Part shown: one piece after another, positions 33,752 to 42,404 of the stretch
Layout of the letters: every line of letters begins with the position of its first letter
Position numbering within the stretch: the first letter of the stretch is position 1
Source: Amycolatopsis camponoti
GTDB lineage: Bacteria; Actinomycetota; Actinomycetes; Mycobacteriales; Pseudonocardiaceae
Direction of reading: 5' to 3'
Assembly (NCBI RefSeq): GCF_902497555.1
Contig: NZ_CABVGP010000002.1
Location: forward strand, 570,501 to 634,500
Length of the DNA stretch: 64,000 bases
Program-made: the position numbers and the translations under genes
The notes under the pieces: generated by a model
What the model saw: only the letters and a program-made list of their open reading frames with translations
Database searches by the model: none
Told to the model about the DNA's origin: nothing

Positions 33752-34864
33752 ATGGGCACGTCGTACACCTACCTGATCGCGGACCTGCGCACCGGCGCGA
33801 TCCTCGACGAACTCCCGCTGGCCGGCGTGCAGTTCGACAAGAAGCTGAACGACACCGGCACGCTGCGCGGGCAGCTACGGGTCGACGACCCGGAGATCCG
33901 CATCCGGGAGCCGCGGCTGCTCGCCGAGCCGGGCCGTACCGCGCTCTACGTCGACCGGGACGGCGACCTGGTGTGGGGCGGCATCGTCTGGACCAGCCGC
34001 TACAGCGCGGCCGGCGGCGTGCTGGAGCTGACCGCCGCGGACTTCGCGTCCTACTTCGACCACCGGCTGGTCCTCGACCCCGCGGACCTGACCCGGCCGG
34101 TGTCGTTCACGGCCACCGACCAGCTCGCGATCGTGCGAGGGCTGCTGGACCTCGCGCAGGCGGCGGACGGCGGCGACCTCGGGGTGGTGGTGACCGGCTC
34201 GGCGAGCTCCGGCGTCCTGCGCACGGTGAGCTACGCCTCGGCCGACCTGAAGTCGGTCGCGGAGGTCGTGCGGGACCTCGCCAACACCGACACCGGGTTC
34301 GACTTCGGCTTCGACGTCCGTTACGACGAGAGCGGCCAGCCGGAACGCCTGCTGCGCCTGGGGTACCCGCGCCTGGGCCTGCCCGGCGGGGAGCGCGCGT
34401 TCGTCTGGGAGTACGGCGCGAACCTGGTCGACTTCGTCTGGCCGAGCGACGCCGCGAGCATGGCGACCCGGGTGCTCGGGATGGGGAACGCCGCCGCCGG
34501 GGGCGTCCCGGTGGTGCGGTCGGATCCGAGCGCCACGACGGGTGGCTGGCCGTTGCTGGAAGCCGCGGCCGCGCCGGTGGACACCACCGACGCCGCGATG
34601 CTCGCCGCGCACGTCGCCGGCGAGCTGGCGGCGCGGCGGCGGCCCGTCGTGCTGCCCGAGCTGACCGTGCGCGCCGATCTCGACCCCGTCGTCGGGTCGT
34701 ACTCGGTCGGCGACGACGCGCGGATCGTCGTCGACGACCCGTTCTTCGCCGGGGACCAGCTCGACGTCACCGTCCGGCTGCTCGGGCTGTCGGTCACCCC
34801 CGGCGACGACGCCGGGCAGGAGGAGGTCGTGTTGACCGTCGAACCCTTTCTGGAGCCGTCGTGA
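33752..34864 (+). CDS. Tail-associated baseplate hub protein, Tal-like
   Basis: A 370-aa protein. TYLIADLRTGAILDELPLAG at the start, LVWGGIVWTSRYSAAGGVLE near 70-90 and VVVDDPFFAGDQLDVTVRLL near the end fit the gp27-like hub fold of siphophage minor tail proteins (Tal/ReqiPepy6 gp37-like). It is short and lacks an enzymatic C-terminal extension. It follows the fibre gene by 9 bases and overlaps the next gene by 4 bases (GTGA). Confidence 0.68.
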   Translation: MGTSYTYLIADLRTGAILDELPLAGVQFDKKLNDTGTLRGQLRVDDPEIRIREPRLLAEPGRTALYVDRDGDLVWGGIVWTSRYSAAGGVLELTAADFASYFDHRLVLDPADLTRPVSFTATDQLAIVRGLLDLAQAADGGDLGVVVTGSASSGVLRTVSYASADLKSVAEVVRDLANTDTGFDFGFDVRYDESGQPERLLRLGYPRLGLPGGERAFVWEYGANLVDFVWPSDAASMATRVLGMGNAAAGGVPVVRSDPSATTGGWPLLEAAAAPVDTTDAAMLAAHVAGELAARRRPVVLPELTVRADLDPVVGSYSVGDDARIVVDDPFFAGDQLDVTVRLLGLSVTPGDDAGQEEVVLTVEPFLEPS

Positions 34865-35292
34865 GCCGCGTCAACCACCCGGACACGCTCGTCACGCTGC
34901 TGCGGGAGGTGCAGCGGCGCCTGCGCGTGCTCGAAGGCACCCGCCACACCGCGACGTTCGCGGCGGCGGTCGCCGCCGAGCCCGGCCCGGCGCTGGCCTT
35001 CCAACCGGCGCGCCCGCAGGACTGGCCCGGCACGACCGCGGGCGGCTGGACCCCGTTGGTCCGGCTGCTCACCCGGCCCGGCGCGTTCGTGGTCGTACTG
35101 GAGGCCGTGGCCGACAGCGAAGGCGAGGTACGGGTGGTCGTGGACGGCGAAGCGGCCGAGACCTTCGCGGTCACCGGCGACGTCAGCCGCCACGAAGTCG
35201 CCGTCGCCGCGAGCGCCGAGCTGGTGGTCGAAGCGCGGCGGACCGGGGCCACGGGGACAGTGCGGGTGACGGCCTTCGCGCTCGCGGGCTGA
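34861..35292 (+). CDS. Small tail-cassette protein of unknown function
   Basis: A 143-aa protein starting at a GTG that overlaps the hub gene stop. Residues 8-30 (TLVTLLREVQRRLRVLEG) form a short coiled coil like the N-terminal trimerisation helices of tail fibres. The rest is a beta-rich domain (EGEVRVVVDGEAAETFAVTG). It could be a fibre-attachment or accessory tip protein. It is the last gene of the cassette and ends 101 bases before the second GH92 gene. Confidence 0.5.
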   Translation: MSRVNHPDTLVTLLREVQRRLRVLEGTRHTATFAAAVAAEPGPALAFQPARPQDWPGTTAGGWTPLVRLLTRPGAFVVVLEAVADSEGEVRVVVDGEAAETFAVTGDVSRHEVAVAASAELVVEARRTGATGTVRVTAFALAG

Positions 35293-35393
35293 CCGCTGTC
35301 CGGAACGAGACAGGTATTCACCGCCCTCTTGACCGGTTCGTCGGGCGTTGCCGAAGGTGTCGGGGGATGACATCGTTGGCAGGAGGAAGCTCA

Positions 35394-37781
35394 GTGAAGA
35401 GCAAGGTCCTGGCGGGCGCGTTGACGCTCGCCGTGGTGGCGACGGGGGTGAGTCCCGCCGTCGCTTCGGCCTCGGGCGGGGACGCCTTCGACGCCGTCAA
35501 CACGTTCATCGGTACGCAGGACGAGGGCAACACCTTCCCCGGCGCCTCGGCGCCGTTCGGGATGACGCAGGTCAGCCCGATCACCTCGCACTACGCCGGC
35601 TACCGCTACACCGACACCGCGATCCGCGGCTTCGGCCACTTCTTCCTCTCCGGGGCGGGCTGCTGGGAGCAGGGCGGCCTCGTCTCGACCCTGCCGACCA
35701 CCGGCGAGATCGGTCCCGGCAAGGCCTTCGACACGAGTGCGCCTGGAACATTCGACCAGAAGCGGTACGCGGCGCCGTTCACCCACGACGGCGAGGTCGG
35801 CAAGCCCGGCTACTACAAGGTCCACCTGACCGGCTACGGCGGTGTCGACGTCGAGACGACCGCGGCCACCCGCGCCGGCGTCGAGCGGTACACCTTCACC
35901 AAACCCGGCGATGCCAACGTCTTCGTCAACGTCGGCCAGGCCAACGACAAGGAACCCGTGACGGGCAGCAGCATCCGCGTCGTCGACGACCGGACCGTCG
36001 AAGGGACCGTGGAGTCGCAGGCGTTCTGCGGTGGCAAGGCCTACACGACGTACTTCACCACGAAGTTCGACAAGCCGTTCAAGTCCTCGGGCACGTGGTC
36101 GTCGACCGGCGGCACGCCGGGCAGTCGCGAGTCGGAGGGTGGCGCCGGTCTGCGCGGCGCCTGGCTGACGTTCGGCGGTCAGAGCCAGGTCACCGCGACC
36201 ACCGCGATCTCCCAGGTGGACGCGCAGGGCGCGCGGGTCAACCTGGCGGCGGAGAAGATCCGGTCGTTCGACGCCGCCAAGGCCGACGTCCAGCACACCT
36301 GGCGGCACGAGCTGTCCACTGTGGACATCAAGGGCGGCTCGACAGACGACCGCACGGTCTTCTACACCTCGCTGTACCACGCGTTGCTGCAGCCGCTGAC
36401 CGCCAACGACGCCGACGGCCGCTACTACGGCTTCGACAAGAAGATCCACCGCGCGGTCGGCTGGACCTACTACGACTTCTTCTCGCTGTGGGACACCTAC
36501 CGCACGCAGAACCAGCTGCTGGCGCTGCTGCGGCCGGACCGGGCGAAGGACGTCGCGAAGAGCATCCTCGCCATCCACGACCAGGGTGGCTGGCTGCCGC
36601 GGTGGGCGTACGCGAGCCAGGAGACGAACACGATGACCGGCGACCCGGTCACGCCGTTCCTGGTCGACCTCTGGCGGTTCGGCGCGCTGTCGGGCAACGA
36701 AATGCGCGCCTACCAGGCGTTGCTGCAGAACTCGACGCAGATCCCGCCCGCGTCTTCGCCGTTCCAGGGTCGCTCGGGCAACGCGAGCTACCAGGCCGAC
36801 GGGTTCGTCCAGTACGACCCGGACTTCCCGAAGAAGGGCCAGGACACCGACCCGAACCACGGCGCGTCGGCGACCTTGGAGTACGCGCTCGGTGACTGTT
36901 CGCTGTCGGTCATGGCGGCCGCACTCGGCAAGAAGGACGACGCGGCCGCGCTGAAGGCGAAGGGCCGGACCTACCGGACGCTCTGGGACGAAACGCAGAC
37001 CGACCGCGGCTTCACCGGCTTCTTCCGGCCGAAGGTCGCGGGCGGCGACTGGTTCACCCCCGCCGACAAGCCGTACAGCCCGCAGAGCCAGGACGGCTTC
37101 CACGAGGGCACGGCCTGGCAGTACCAGTGGCTGGTCCAGCAGGACGTCCCCGGGCTCGTGCGGCGCATGGGCGGCCCGGCGGCCACCGGCAAGCGGCTCG
37201 ACGACTTCTTCGCCTACGACGAGCTGGTGAAGAACCCGGCGACGGCCGTCCGTGAGAACTGGGTCGTCGGCCCGTACGACTACTACGACCAGTTCCGCTA
37301 CAACCCGAACAACGAGCCGGACCTGCACTCGCCGTGGATGTACGCGCTCACCGGGCAGCCGGCGAAGACGTCGACGGTCGTGCGGGCGGCGCACACGCTG
37401 TTCACCGACGCGCCCAACGGCGTCACCGGCAACGACGACCTCGGCACGATGTCGGCGTGGTACGTATTCAGTGCTCTCGGGCTCTATCCCGCCGTCCCAG
37501 GGACTGGGAACTTCGTGCTGAACGCGCCGCGGTTCGCGAAGTCCGTGCTGCACCTGGAGAACGGCCGCGACATCACGATCAACGCGCCGGGCGCCGACGG
37601 CTCGAAGCTGCAGTACGTCTCGGGCCTGAAGGTCGAGTCGCGCGCCAGTGATCGCGTGTACGTCAACGTGGACCAGCTGGAGCGTGGCACGACGCTCGAC
37701 TTCCGCCTGACCACCGACGCCGCGACGGCGACGTGGGGGACGTCACCGGCGTCCGCGCCGGTTTCGCCCTGCTCGGAGTAG
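35394..37781 (+). CDS. Secreted GH92 alpha-mannosidase, catalytic core only
   Basis: A 795-aa exported glycosidase with a signal peptide ending in AVASA. The N-domain begins VNTFIGTQDEGNTFPGASAP. The catalytic domain has FFSLWDTYRTQNQLLALL, the acid Glu-641 in YNPNNEPDLH and aspartates 681-682 in GNDDLGTMSAWYV. It ends after the GH92 domain, without the accessory modules of the paralogue at 25162. The GTG at 35394 has AGGAGG 5 bases upstream. A degenerate version of the LacI-type palindrome (GACATCGTTGGC) lies just before that site at 35369-35380. It is more similar to classic exo-acting GH92 enzymes and probably acts with its neighbour on alpha-mannans. Confidence 0.9.
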   Translation: MKSKVLAGALTLAVVATGVSPAVASASGGDAFDAVNTFIGTQDEGNTFPGASAPFGMTQVSPITSHYAGYRYTDTAIRGFGHFFLSGAGCWEQGGLVSTLPTTGEIGPGKAFDTSAPGTFDQKRYAAPFTHDGEVGKPGYYKVHLTGYGGVDVETTAATRAGVERYTFTKPGDANVFVNVGQANDKEPVTGSSIRVVDDRTVEGTVESQAFCGGKAYTTYFTTKFDKPFKSSGTWSSTGGTPGSRESEGGAGLRGAWLTFGGQSQVTATTAISQVDAQGARVNLAAEKIRSFDAAKADVQHTWRHELSTVDIKGGSTDDRTVFYTSLYHALLQPLTANDADGRYYGFDKKIHRAVGWTYYDFFSLWDTYRTQNQLLALLRPDRAKDVAKSILAIHDQGGWLPRWAYASQETNTMTGDPVTPFLVDLWRFGALSGNEMRAYQALLQNSTQIPPASSPFQGRSGNASYQADGFVQYDPDFPKKGQDTDPNHGASATLEYALGDCSLSVMAAALGKKDDAAALKAKGRTYRTLWDETQTDRGFTGFFRPKVAGGDWFTPADKPYSPQSQDGFHEGTAWQYQWLVQQDVPGLVRRMGGPAATGKRLDDFFAYDELVKNPATAVRENWVVGPYDYYDQFRYNPNNEPDLHSPWMYALTGQPAKTSTVVRAAHTLFTDAPNGVTGNDDLGTMSAWYVFSALGLYPAVPGTGNFVLNAPRFAKSVLHLENGRDITINAPGADGSKLQYVSGLKVESRASDRVYVNVDQLERGTTLDFRLTTDAATATWGTSPASAPVSPCSE

Positions 37782-37790
37782 ACAACCGAC

Positions 37791-37834
37791 GCTCACGACC
37801 GTGGTTCAGACCACAGTGGACCACGGTCGTGAGC
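37791..37834 (+). terminator. Hairpin after the second GH92 gene
   Basis: GCTCACGACCGTGGT (37791-37805) pairs perfectly with ACCACGGTCGTGAGC (37820-37834). A second weaker stem with CACGGG/CCCGTG arms follows around 37842-37862. Confidence 0.72.
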
Positions 37835-37995
37835 ATCGTCACGGGCCCCGGTGTTCCCGTGAGGGCCATCACGCCTCACACTGGTATCAGCACGTCCGAC
37901 AGCGCCGTTGACGTCCACAGGCAGTCCGCCTTGGACGGTGCGTCGGGCGTTTTTTGCGCAACAACCACAGTGGTGAGACCCCACAGGAGGAAGAA

Positions 37996-38361
37996 GTGTC
38001 CAGCAAGGCCGCTCTAGTTTTCCGCGTGGCCGCAGTCGCCGAAGCCCTTTCCTGGGCGGCGCTGCTTGTCGGGATGTTCCTCAAGTACGTCGTCCACTCT
38101 TCCGGTGAGGGCGGCGTGCCCGTCATCGGCATGGTGCACGGCGTGATCTTCGTCCTCTACGTGGTCGTCTCCCTGTCCGTGGCGAAGCCGCTCGGCTGGC
38201 GCCCGAAGACGCTGGTCCTCGCCCTGCTCGCGAGCATCCCGCCGCTGTTCACGTGGCTGTTCGAGAAGTGGGCGCTGCGCAACGGCAAGCTCGACGGCCC
38301 GCAGCGGCTGACCCACGGCGGTGTCGGCCTGTTCCAGGTCCAGGAACCCGTCGCCGTCTGA
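37996..38361 (+). CDS. DUF3817 integral membrane protein
   Basis: A 121-aa protein with three transmembrane helices. AEALSWAALLVGMFLKYVV, IGMVHGVIFVLYVVVSLSV and LVLALLASIPPLFTWLFEKW match DUF3817, a common small actinobacterial membrane family of unknown role. The GTG at 37996 has AGGAGG 5 bases upstream; the ATG 42 bases earlier would add a charged leader without a ribosome site. A bidirectional hairpin separates it from the convergent MarR gene. Confidence 0.85.
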   Translation: MSSKAALVFRVAAVAEALSWAALLVGMFLKYVVHSSGEGGVPVIGMVHGVIFVLYVVVSLSVAKPLGWRPKTLVLALLASIPPLFTWLFEKWALRNGKLDGPQRLTHGGVGLFQVQEPVAV

Positions 38362-38374
38362 TCCCGATATGTGA

Positions 38375-38404
38375 GAAGGGCCCGCACTCCGGTGCGGGCC
38401 CTTC
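38375..38404. terminator. Bidirectional hairpin between DUF3817 and MarR genes
   Basis: GAAGGGCCCGCAC (38375-38387) pairs perfectly with GTGCGGGCCCTTC (38392-38404) around a 4-base loop. It is flanked by TGCTTT on one side, so it suits both convergent transcripts. Confidence 0.8.
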
Positions 38405-38417
38405 TGCTTTCGGCCGG

Positions 38418-38918
38418 TTATTCCGTGAAGTCGCCGGCGGCGCGGCGCACCTTCGTCAGCAAGTCCGTGAGCTGCTCGGTCTGCCGCTCGGTGAGCCCGG
38501 TCAGCCCGAAGCCGATGTCGTTGACGGCGACGGTCGCGGACTCGCGCCGCTTCCGGCCTTCGTCGGTGATTTCGACGAGCGTCGTGCGCCGGTCGGTCGG
38601 GTGCGGCACGCGCTTCACGAGCCCGTCCTTCTCCAGCCGGTCGACTATGTTGGTGACACTGGTGGGGTGCAGCTGGAGCCGCTCGCCCATCACCCGCATC
38701 GGCAGGCTGGCGCTGCGGGCGAAGGTGAGCAGCACCAGTGCTTCGTACCGGGCGAAGGTCAGGCCGTGCGGCTTGAGCGCGCCGTCCACCGCGGACTGGA
38801 TGATCTGCTGGACCCGCATCACGCCGGTGACCGCGGCCATGGTGCCGGAGGGCCCGATCCGGGCCTCCCAGAGCTGTGCCGCGCGGGCGATCGGGTCGAA
38901 CGGCAGCGGACGGTTCAT
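38418..38918 (-). CDS. MarR-family transcriptional regulator
   Basis: A 166-aa winged-helix regulator. LTFARYEALVLLTFARSASL and the recognition helix LQLHPTSVTNIVDRLEKDGL followed by VKRVPHPTDRRTTLVEITD are classic MarR. It is divergent from the thiamine-binding protein gene, with a 77-base gap that would hold its operator. Ligand unknown. Confidence 0.88.
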   Translation of the reverse strand: MNRPLPFDPIARAAQLWEARIGPSGTMAAVTGVMRVQQIIQSAVDGALKPHGLTFARYEALVLLTFARSASLPMRVMGERLQLHPTSVTNIVDRLEKDGLVKRVPHPTDRRTTLVEITDEGRKRRESATVAVNDIGFGLTGLTERQTEQLTDLLTKVRRAAGDFTE

Positions 38919-38995
38919 GACACGCGAAGTTACCAGCGGGTACCGGCGGGTGTCGCCCGACCGGCGGAAAGAACACCGAAGAAGGGACTTCCGAC

Positions 38996-39298
38996 ATGAT
39001 CGTCGCGTTCAGCGTGAGCCCGTCCGGCGGCGAGCCCGACGGCGGGGTGAGCGAGGCCGTCGCCCGCGCCGTCAAGGTCGTCCGCGACTCGGGGCTGCCC
39101 AATTCGACCAACGCGATGTTCACCAACATCGAGGGCGAGTGGGACGAAGTGATGGACGTCGTGAAGCGCGCGGTCGAGGCGGCGGGGGAGGGCTCGGCGC
39201 GCGTCGGCCTGGTCCTGAAAGCGGACATCCGGCCCGGCTTCGAAGGTCAGCTCGAGGCCAAGGTGGACCGCGTCGAAGCCCACCTGCGCGACTCCTGA
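38996..39298 (+). CDS. MTH1187/YkoF-type thiamine-binding protein
   Basis: A 100-aa ferredoxin-like-fold protein (formerly DUF77). The pattern VKVVRDSGLPNSTNAMFTNI and EGEWDEVMDVVKRAVEA matches the MTH1187 family, whose members bind thiamine or its precursors. It stands alone, so whether it takes part in thiamine handling here is not shown by context. No TPP riboswitch is apparent upstream. Confidence 0.82.
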   Translation: MIVAFSVSPSGGEPDGGVSEAVARAVKVVRDSGLPNSTNAMFTNIEGEWDEVMDVVKRAVEAAGEGSARVGLVLKADIRPGFEGQLEAKVDRVEAHLRDS

Positions 39299-39306
39299 CG
39301 GACCGG

Positions 39307-39714
39307 TCAGGGGAGGGGCGGGGTGAAGGCGACCGTCCAGCGGCCGTCTTCGCTCGTCACGTTCAGCGGGTAGCTGAACGGCGTGCCGTCGCCGAGGGCG
39401 CCGGTGATCGTCGCGCGGGCCGGGGCCGCCGCGTCCGGGCCCAGCTCCACGCGCACGTCGTGGACGCCGCGGTCCGCCAGCACGGTGACGTAGTCCTTCG
39501 CGAAGTCGCCGCCGCCGGAACCCGGGTAGTCGAGCAGGCCCGCGAACGCGTCGGCGTCGTGCCCGGAAAGCGCCGAGGCCAGCCGGTCACGCAGCTCGCC
39601 GGGGGAGCCGGCGCCCGGGTCCGGTTCGTGCACGATGAGCAGCGTCACCGCGCCGATCCAGGCGACGGCGGCCACGATCGACAGGCCCACCTTCACGTCA
39701 CGCCGGATGTGCAC
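39307..39714 (-). CDS. Membrane-anchored hypothetical protein
   Basis: A 135-aa protein with one transmembrane helix near the N-terminus ([20 protein letters not shown]) and an extracellular part that contains [20 protein letters not shown] and a beta-rich end. This resembles NTF2-like or lumazine-type lipoprotein domains of actinobacteria, but I do not recognise the family. The GTG at 39714 is the likely start, with a weak GGGGCAGG upstream. It diverges from the thioredoxin-TPR gene. Confidence 0.6.
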   Translation of the reverse strand: MHIRRDVKVGLSIVAAVAWIGAVTLLIVHEPDPGAGSPGELRDRLASALSGHDADAFAGLLDYPGSGGGDFAKDYVTVLADRGVHDVRVELGPDAAAPARATITGALGDGTPFSYPLNVTSEDGRWTVAFTPPLP

Positions 39715-39805
39715 CCGGCCGAGCCTGCCCCAGCGGCGCCGTCCTGCCAAGCGGACCGGCCGGGCACCCGGTGAAACGCTCCGGCGCGCGTGCCAGGATG
39801 GAGAG

Positions 39806-40786
39806 GTGACCCAACCACGCGGATCTGCAGCGAAGTCAGCGGCCTTGTCCGCCGCCCTTTCCGGCGCGGTCGACCTGTCCGCGCTCAAGGCCCGCGCCGA
39901 AACGGCGCACAGGCAGCCGGCCCCGCCGGCCGGCCCGTCCGGAGGCGACGCCCCGCCGCCGTCCGCCCCGGGTTCGTCCGAGGCCGTGATCGATGTCACC
40001 GAGGCCACCTTCCAGGCCGAGGTCGTGGAGCGGTCCCTGCACCAGCTGGTGATCGTCGACCTCTGGGCCGAGTGGTGCGGCCCGTGCAAGCAGCTGTCCC
40101 CGGTGCTGGAGCGGATGGCCGCGGAGTCCGGCGGTGCCTGGATCGTCGCGAAGGTGGACGTCGACGCGAACCCGCGCATCGCGCAGCTGTTCGGCGCGCA
40201 GTCCATCCCGACGATCGTCGCCATCGGCGGCGGCCAGCCGGTCGACGCGTTTTCCGGCGCGCTGCCCGAGCCCGAGATCCGCAAGTGGATCAACGCGCTG
40301 CTCGACGCCCTGCGCGACAAGCTCCCGGCGATCCGCGAGGCCGAGGCCAACGGCGCCGGCCCGGTCGAGGAGCCCGAGGACCCGCGCTTCACCGAGGCGG
40401 AAGAGGCGTTCGAGCGAGGCGACTTCGCCGCGGCGCAGGCGGCGTACGAGCGCATCCTCGACGTCGAGCCGGCGAACGAGCTGGCGAAGAACGCCCTGGC
40501 CCAGGTCAAGTTCACCGCCCGCGCGGAGAGCGCCGACCCGGAGGCCCGCGCGAAGGCCGACGCTGACCCGTCCGACCTGGCGGCCCAGCTCGACGCGGCC
40601 GACCTGGAGATCGCGGAGAACAACGTGGAGGCGGGCTTCAAGCGCCTGATCGACACGGTCCGCCGCACGGCGGGCGACGACCGCAACAAGGTCCGCGAGC
40701 ACTTGGTGGCCCTGTTCGACCTGTTCGACCCGGCTGACGACCGCGTCATGAAGGCCCGCCGCGACCTGGCTAGCGCTCTCTTCTAG
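39806..40786 (+). CDS. Thioredoxin-TPR protein, CnoX-like
   Basis: A 326-aa protein. The thioredoxin domain (about residues 55-165) has the active site [10 protein letters not shown] with WCGPC intact. The C-terminal half (about 190-326) carries TPR-like repeats ([19 protein letters not shown]) and the [20 protein letters not shown] segment. This is the build of E. coli CnoX/YbbN, a redox chaperone. The N-terminal 50 residues are Ala/Pro-rich and variable. The GTG start overlaps its AG-rich ribosome site closely. A 21-bp perfect hairpin follows. Confidence 0.85.
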   Translation: MTQPRGSAAKSAALSAALSGAVDLSALKARAETAHRQPAPPAGPSGGDAPPPSAPGSSEAVIDVTEATFQAEVVERSLHQLVIVDLWAEWCGPCKQLSPVLERMAAESGGAWIVAKVDVDANPRIAQLFGAQSIPTIVAIGGGQPVDAFSGALPEPEIRKWINALLDALRDKLPAIREAEANGAGPVEEPEDPRFTEAEEAFERGDFAAAQAAYERILDVEPANELAKNALAQVKFTARAESADPEARAKADADPSDLAAQLDAADLEIAENNVEAGFKRLIDTVRRTAGDDRNKVREHLVALFDLFDPADDRVMKARRDLASALF

Positions 40787-40789
40787 GAC

Positions 40790-40835
40790 TCATGAGAAAG
40801 GCCCCCCACCACGCGGTGGGGGGCCTTTCTCATGA
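40790..40835. terminator. Perfect 21-bp bidirectional hairpin
   Basis: The arm at 40790-40810 is perfectly complementary to 40815-40835, with the loop ACGC; the core is AAGGCCCCCCACC with AAAG on its flank. It lies between the convergent thioredoxin and metallopeptidase genes and serves both. Confidence 0.88.
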
Positions 40836-40837
40836 AC

Positions 40838-42271
40838 TCACGCGTACTGCTTCGAACAGACCGAAGACCCCTCGAGGTACCCCCGCCGCAGCGACTCGAC
40901 CCGGTCGAAACCGCTGTCCGGGCGCTTCCCGTTCACGTCCGCCGAGATCAGGCTCTCCGGCTGCAGCAGGTCCGCGATCGCCTCGTCGAGGTCGCCCGCC
41001 GACAGCCGCAGGTCGCCCGGGCGGTTCGTGAACGCCGCCCACGCTCCCACCAGGCATGCCGTGCGCAGCCCCGCGTTCGCGTTGTCGATCGACGCGCCGA
41101 CGCCCTTCTGGATGCCCAGCGCGTACCGCGAAGCGACTTCCGAGAACGCGGCGAAGTCACCCATGCCGCCCGGGTCGTCGCCCTTCATCTCGGCTTCGCG
41201 GTCGATCGGCTGGGCCAGCTGCGAAAGCTTCGCCAGGTCGATGGCCACCGTGTTGTCGCCGGGGCAGTACGACGCAGGCGGCGTGGTCTGGCAGCTGCCG
41301 CCGTCGGCGATCTCCGGCGCGGCCACCCCGGCGCCCTTGAACGCCTCGTCGAGGCTCTTCTTCAGCAGGTCCACGGCCTGAGCGTTGAACTTCGCGTCGC
41401 CCTTGCCCTTGTCCCCCGCGTCGAACGGGCGCTCGGTGAGGCGCGCCTTGACGTTCTCGGTGTTCATCGCCGCGCACTCCTTCGGGCCCTTCTCGAACCC
41501 GGTCTGGAACGCGAAGGTGCGGTCGAACGCCGTGCCGTGCGCGCCGCGGTCGGCGCCGCTGGTGCCCGCCTGGTCGCGGATCAGGAACATCGCCGCCATC
41601 ACCTGGTTCAGGCCTTCGGACGTCGACACCCGGTAGTACTTGCTCTTGTCTTCGGCGACCCAGCGGAAGTACCCGCCGGCGAAGCAGTCGGCCTGCTGCT
41701 CCTTCACGACGGTCGGGGTGCTCTTGGTCATGTTGGCCTTGTCACCGAGCCGGTACTGCACGGCGTGGCCGAACTCGTGCGCCAGCACGACGACCACCGA
41801 CATCGGCCCGAACCGCTGGCGCAGCATCGGCAGCAGCACGCCGCGGTCCCACGCCACCGAGTCGTCGACCGAGCAGTAGAACGCGTTCACGAGCTTCTTG
41901 ACGCTGCCGCAGCCGGTCTTCTCGGTGTCGGTCTGCGAGTCGTAGGACAGCAGGGACTTCACCGGCTCGAACTGCTGCCCGAAGTCGGCGGGCAGCCGCT
42001 CGCCCCAGTACGTCTGGATGTCGTCGATCGCCGCGGTGGCGAGCTTGTCGTCCTCACTGCCGGCGGCGTTCTTGACTTCGATGCCCGGCGTGGGAGCGTC
42101 CGGCTTGAGGCCGCTCTCGAAGTGCGTCACCGGCAGCCCGGCGACGGCTCCGGCGCCGGTGTCCTTGCTGGGGTCGCCCGTGGCGCCGTCCTTGCTGTTG
42201 CACCCGCTCACGGCGACCGCCGCGACCGCGAGCAACGCGACCAGCGCGCGCCGTCCTCCCCCTGAGGTCAT
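40838..42271 (-). CDS. Neutral zinc metallopeptidase lipoprotein
   Basis: A 477-aa exported protein with a lipoprotein signal peptide ending AVAVSGC near residue 24. The zinc site is VVLAHEFGHAVQYRLGD near residue 190, and EQQADCFAGGYF gives the third ligand Glu. This is the putative neutral zinc metallopeptidase family (YpfJ-like) common in actinobacteria. Six cysteines in the mature part suggest disulphides. The ATG at 42271 is used; a GTG six bases upstream is an alternative. Substrate unknown. Confidence 0.85.
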   Translation of the reverse strand: MTSGGGRRALVALLAVAAVAVSGCNSKDGATGDPSKDTGAGAVAGLPVTHFESGLKPDAPTPGIEVKNAAGSEDDKLATAAIDDIQTYWGERLPADFGQQFEPVKSLLSYDSQTDTEKTGCGSVKKLVNAFYCSVDDSVAWDRGVLLPMLRQRFGPMSVVVVLAHEFGHAVQYRLGDKANMTKSTPTVVKEQQADCFAGGYFRWVAEDKSKYYRVSTSEGLNQVMAAMFLIRDQAGTSGADRGAHGTAFDRTFAFQTGFEKGPKECAAMNTENVKARLTERPFDAGDKGKGDAKFNAQAVDLLKKSLDEAFKGAGVAAPEIADGGSCQTTPPASYCPGDNTVAIDLAKLSQLAQPIDREAEMKGDDPGGMGDFAAFSEVASRYALGIQKGVGASIDNANAGLRTACLVGAWAAFTNRPGDLRLSAGDLDEAIADLLQPESLISADVNGKRPDSGFDRVESLRRGYLEGSSVCSKQYA

Positions 42272-42404
42272 CTTCACTCGCTCCACTCCCGAACCGCCCG
42301 TAACCGACTGGCCAGGACCATACCCAGGGCATACGCGGGGCGTGCACGTTATCCCCGAACTCCTCCTGCGCAGGTCGGGCCGCGGCCCGATATCGTCGCT
42401 TCCC

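Noticed and set aside
28554..35292. Tail cassette as a contractile injection system
   Set aside because: No sheath, baseplate wedge, AAA+ ATPase or spike-type genes are present; the gene set fits a flexible siphophage tail.
37802..37813. TGGTTCAGACCA as a DasR site
   Set aside because: It lies within the loop and stem of the terminator after the second GH92 gene and does not precede any gene that needs N-acetylglucosamine control.
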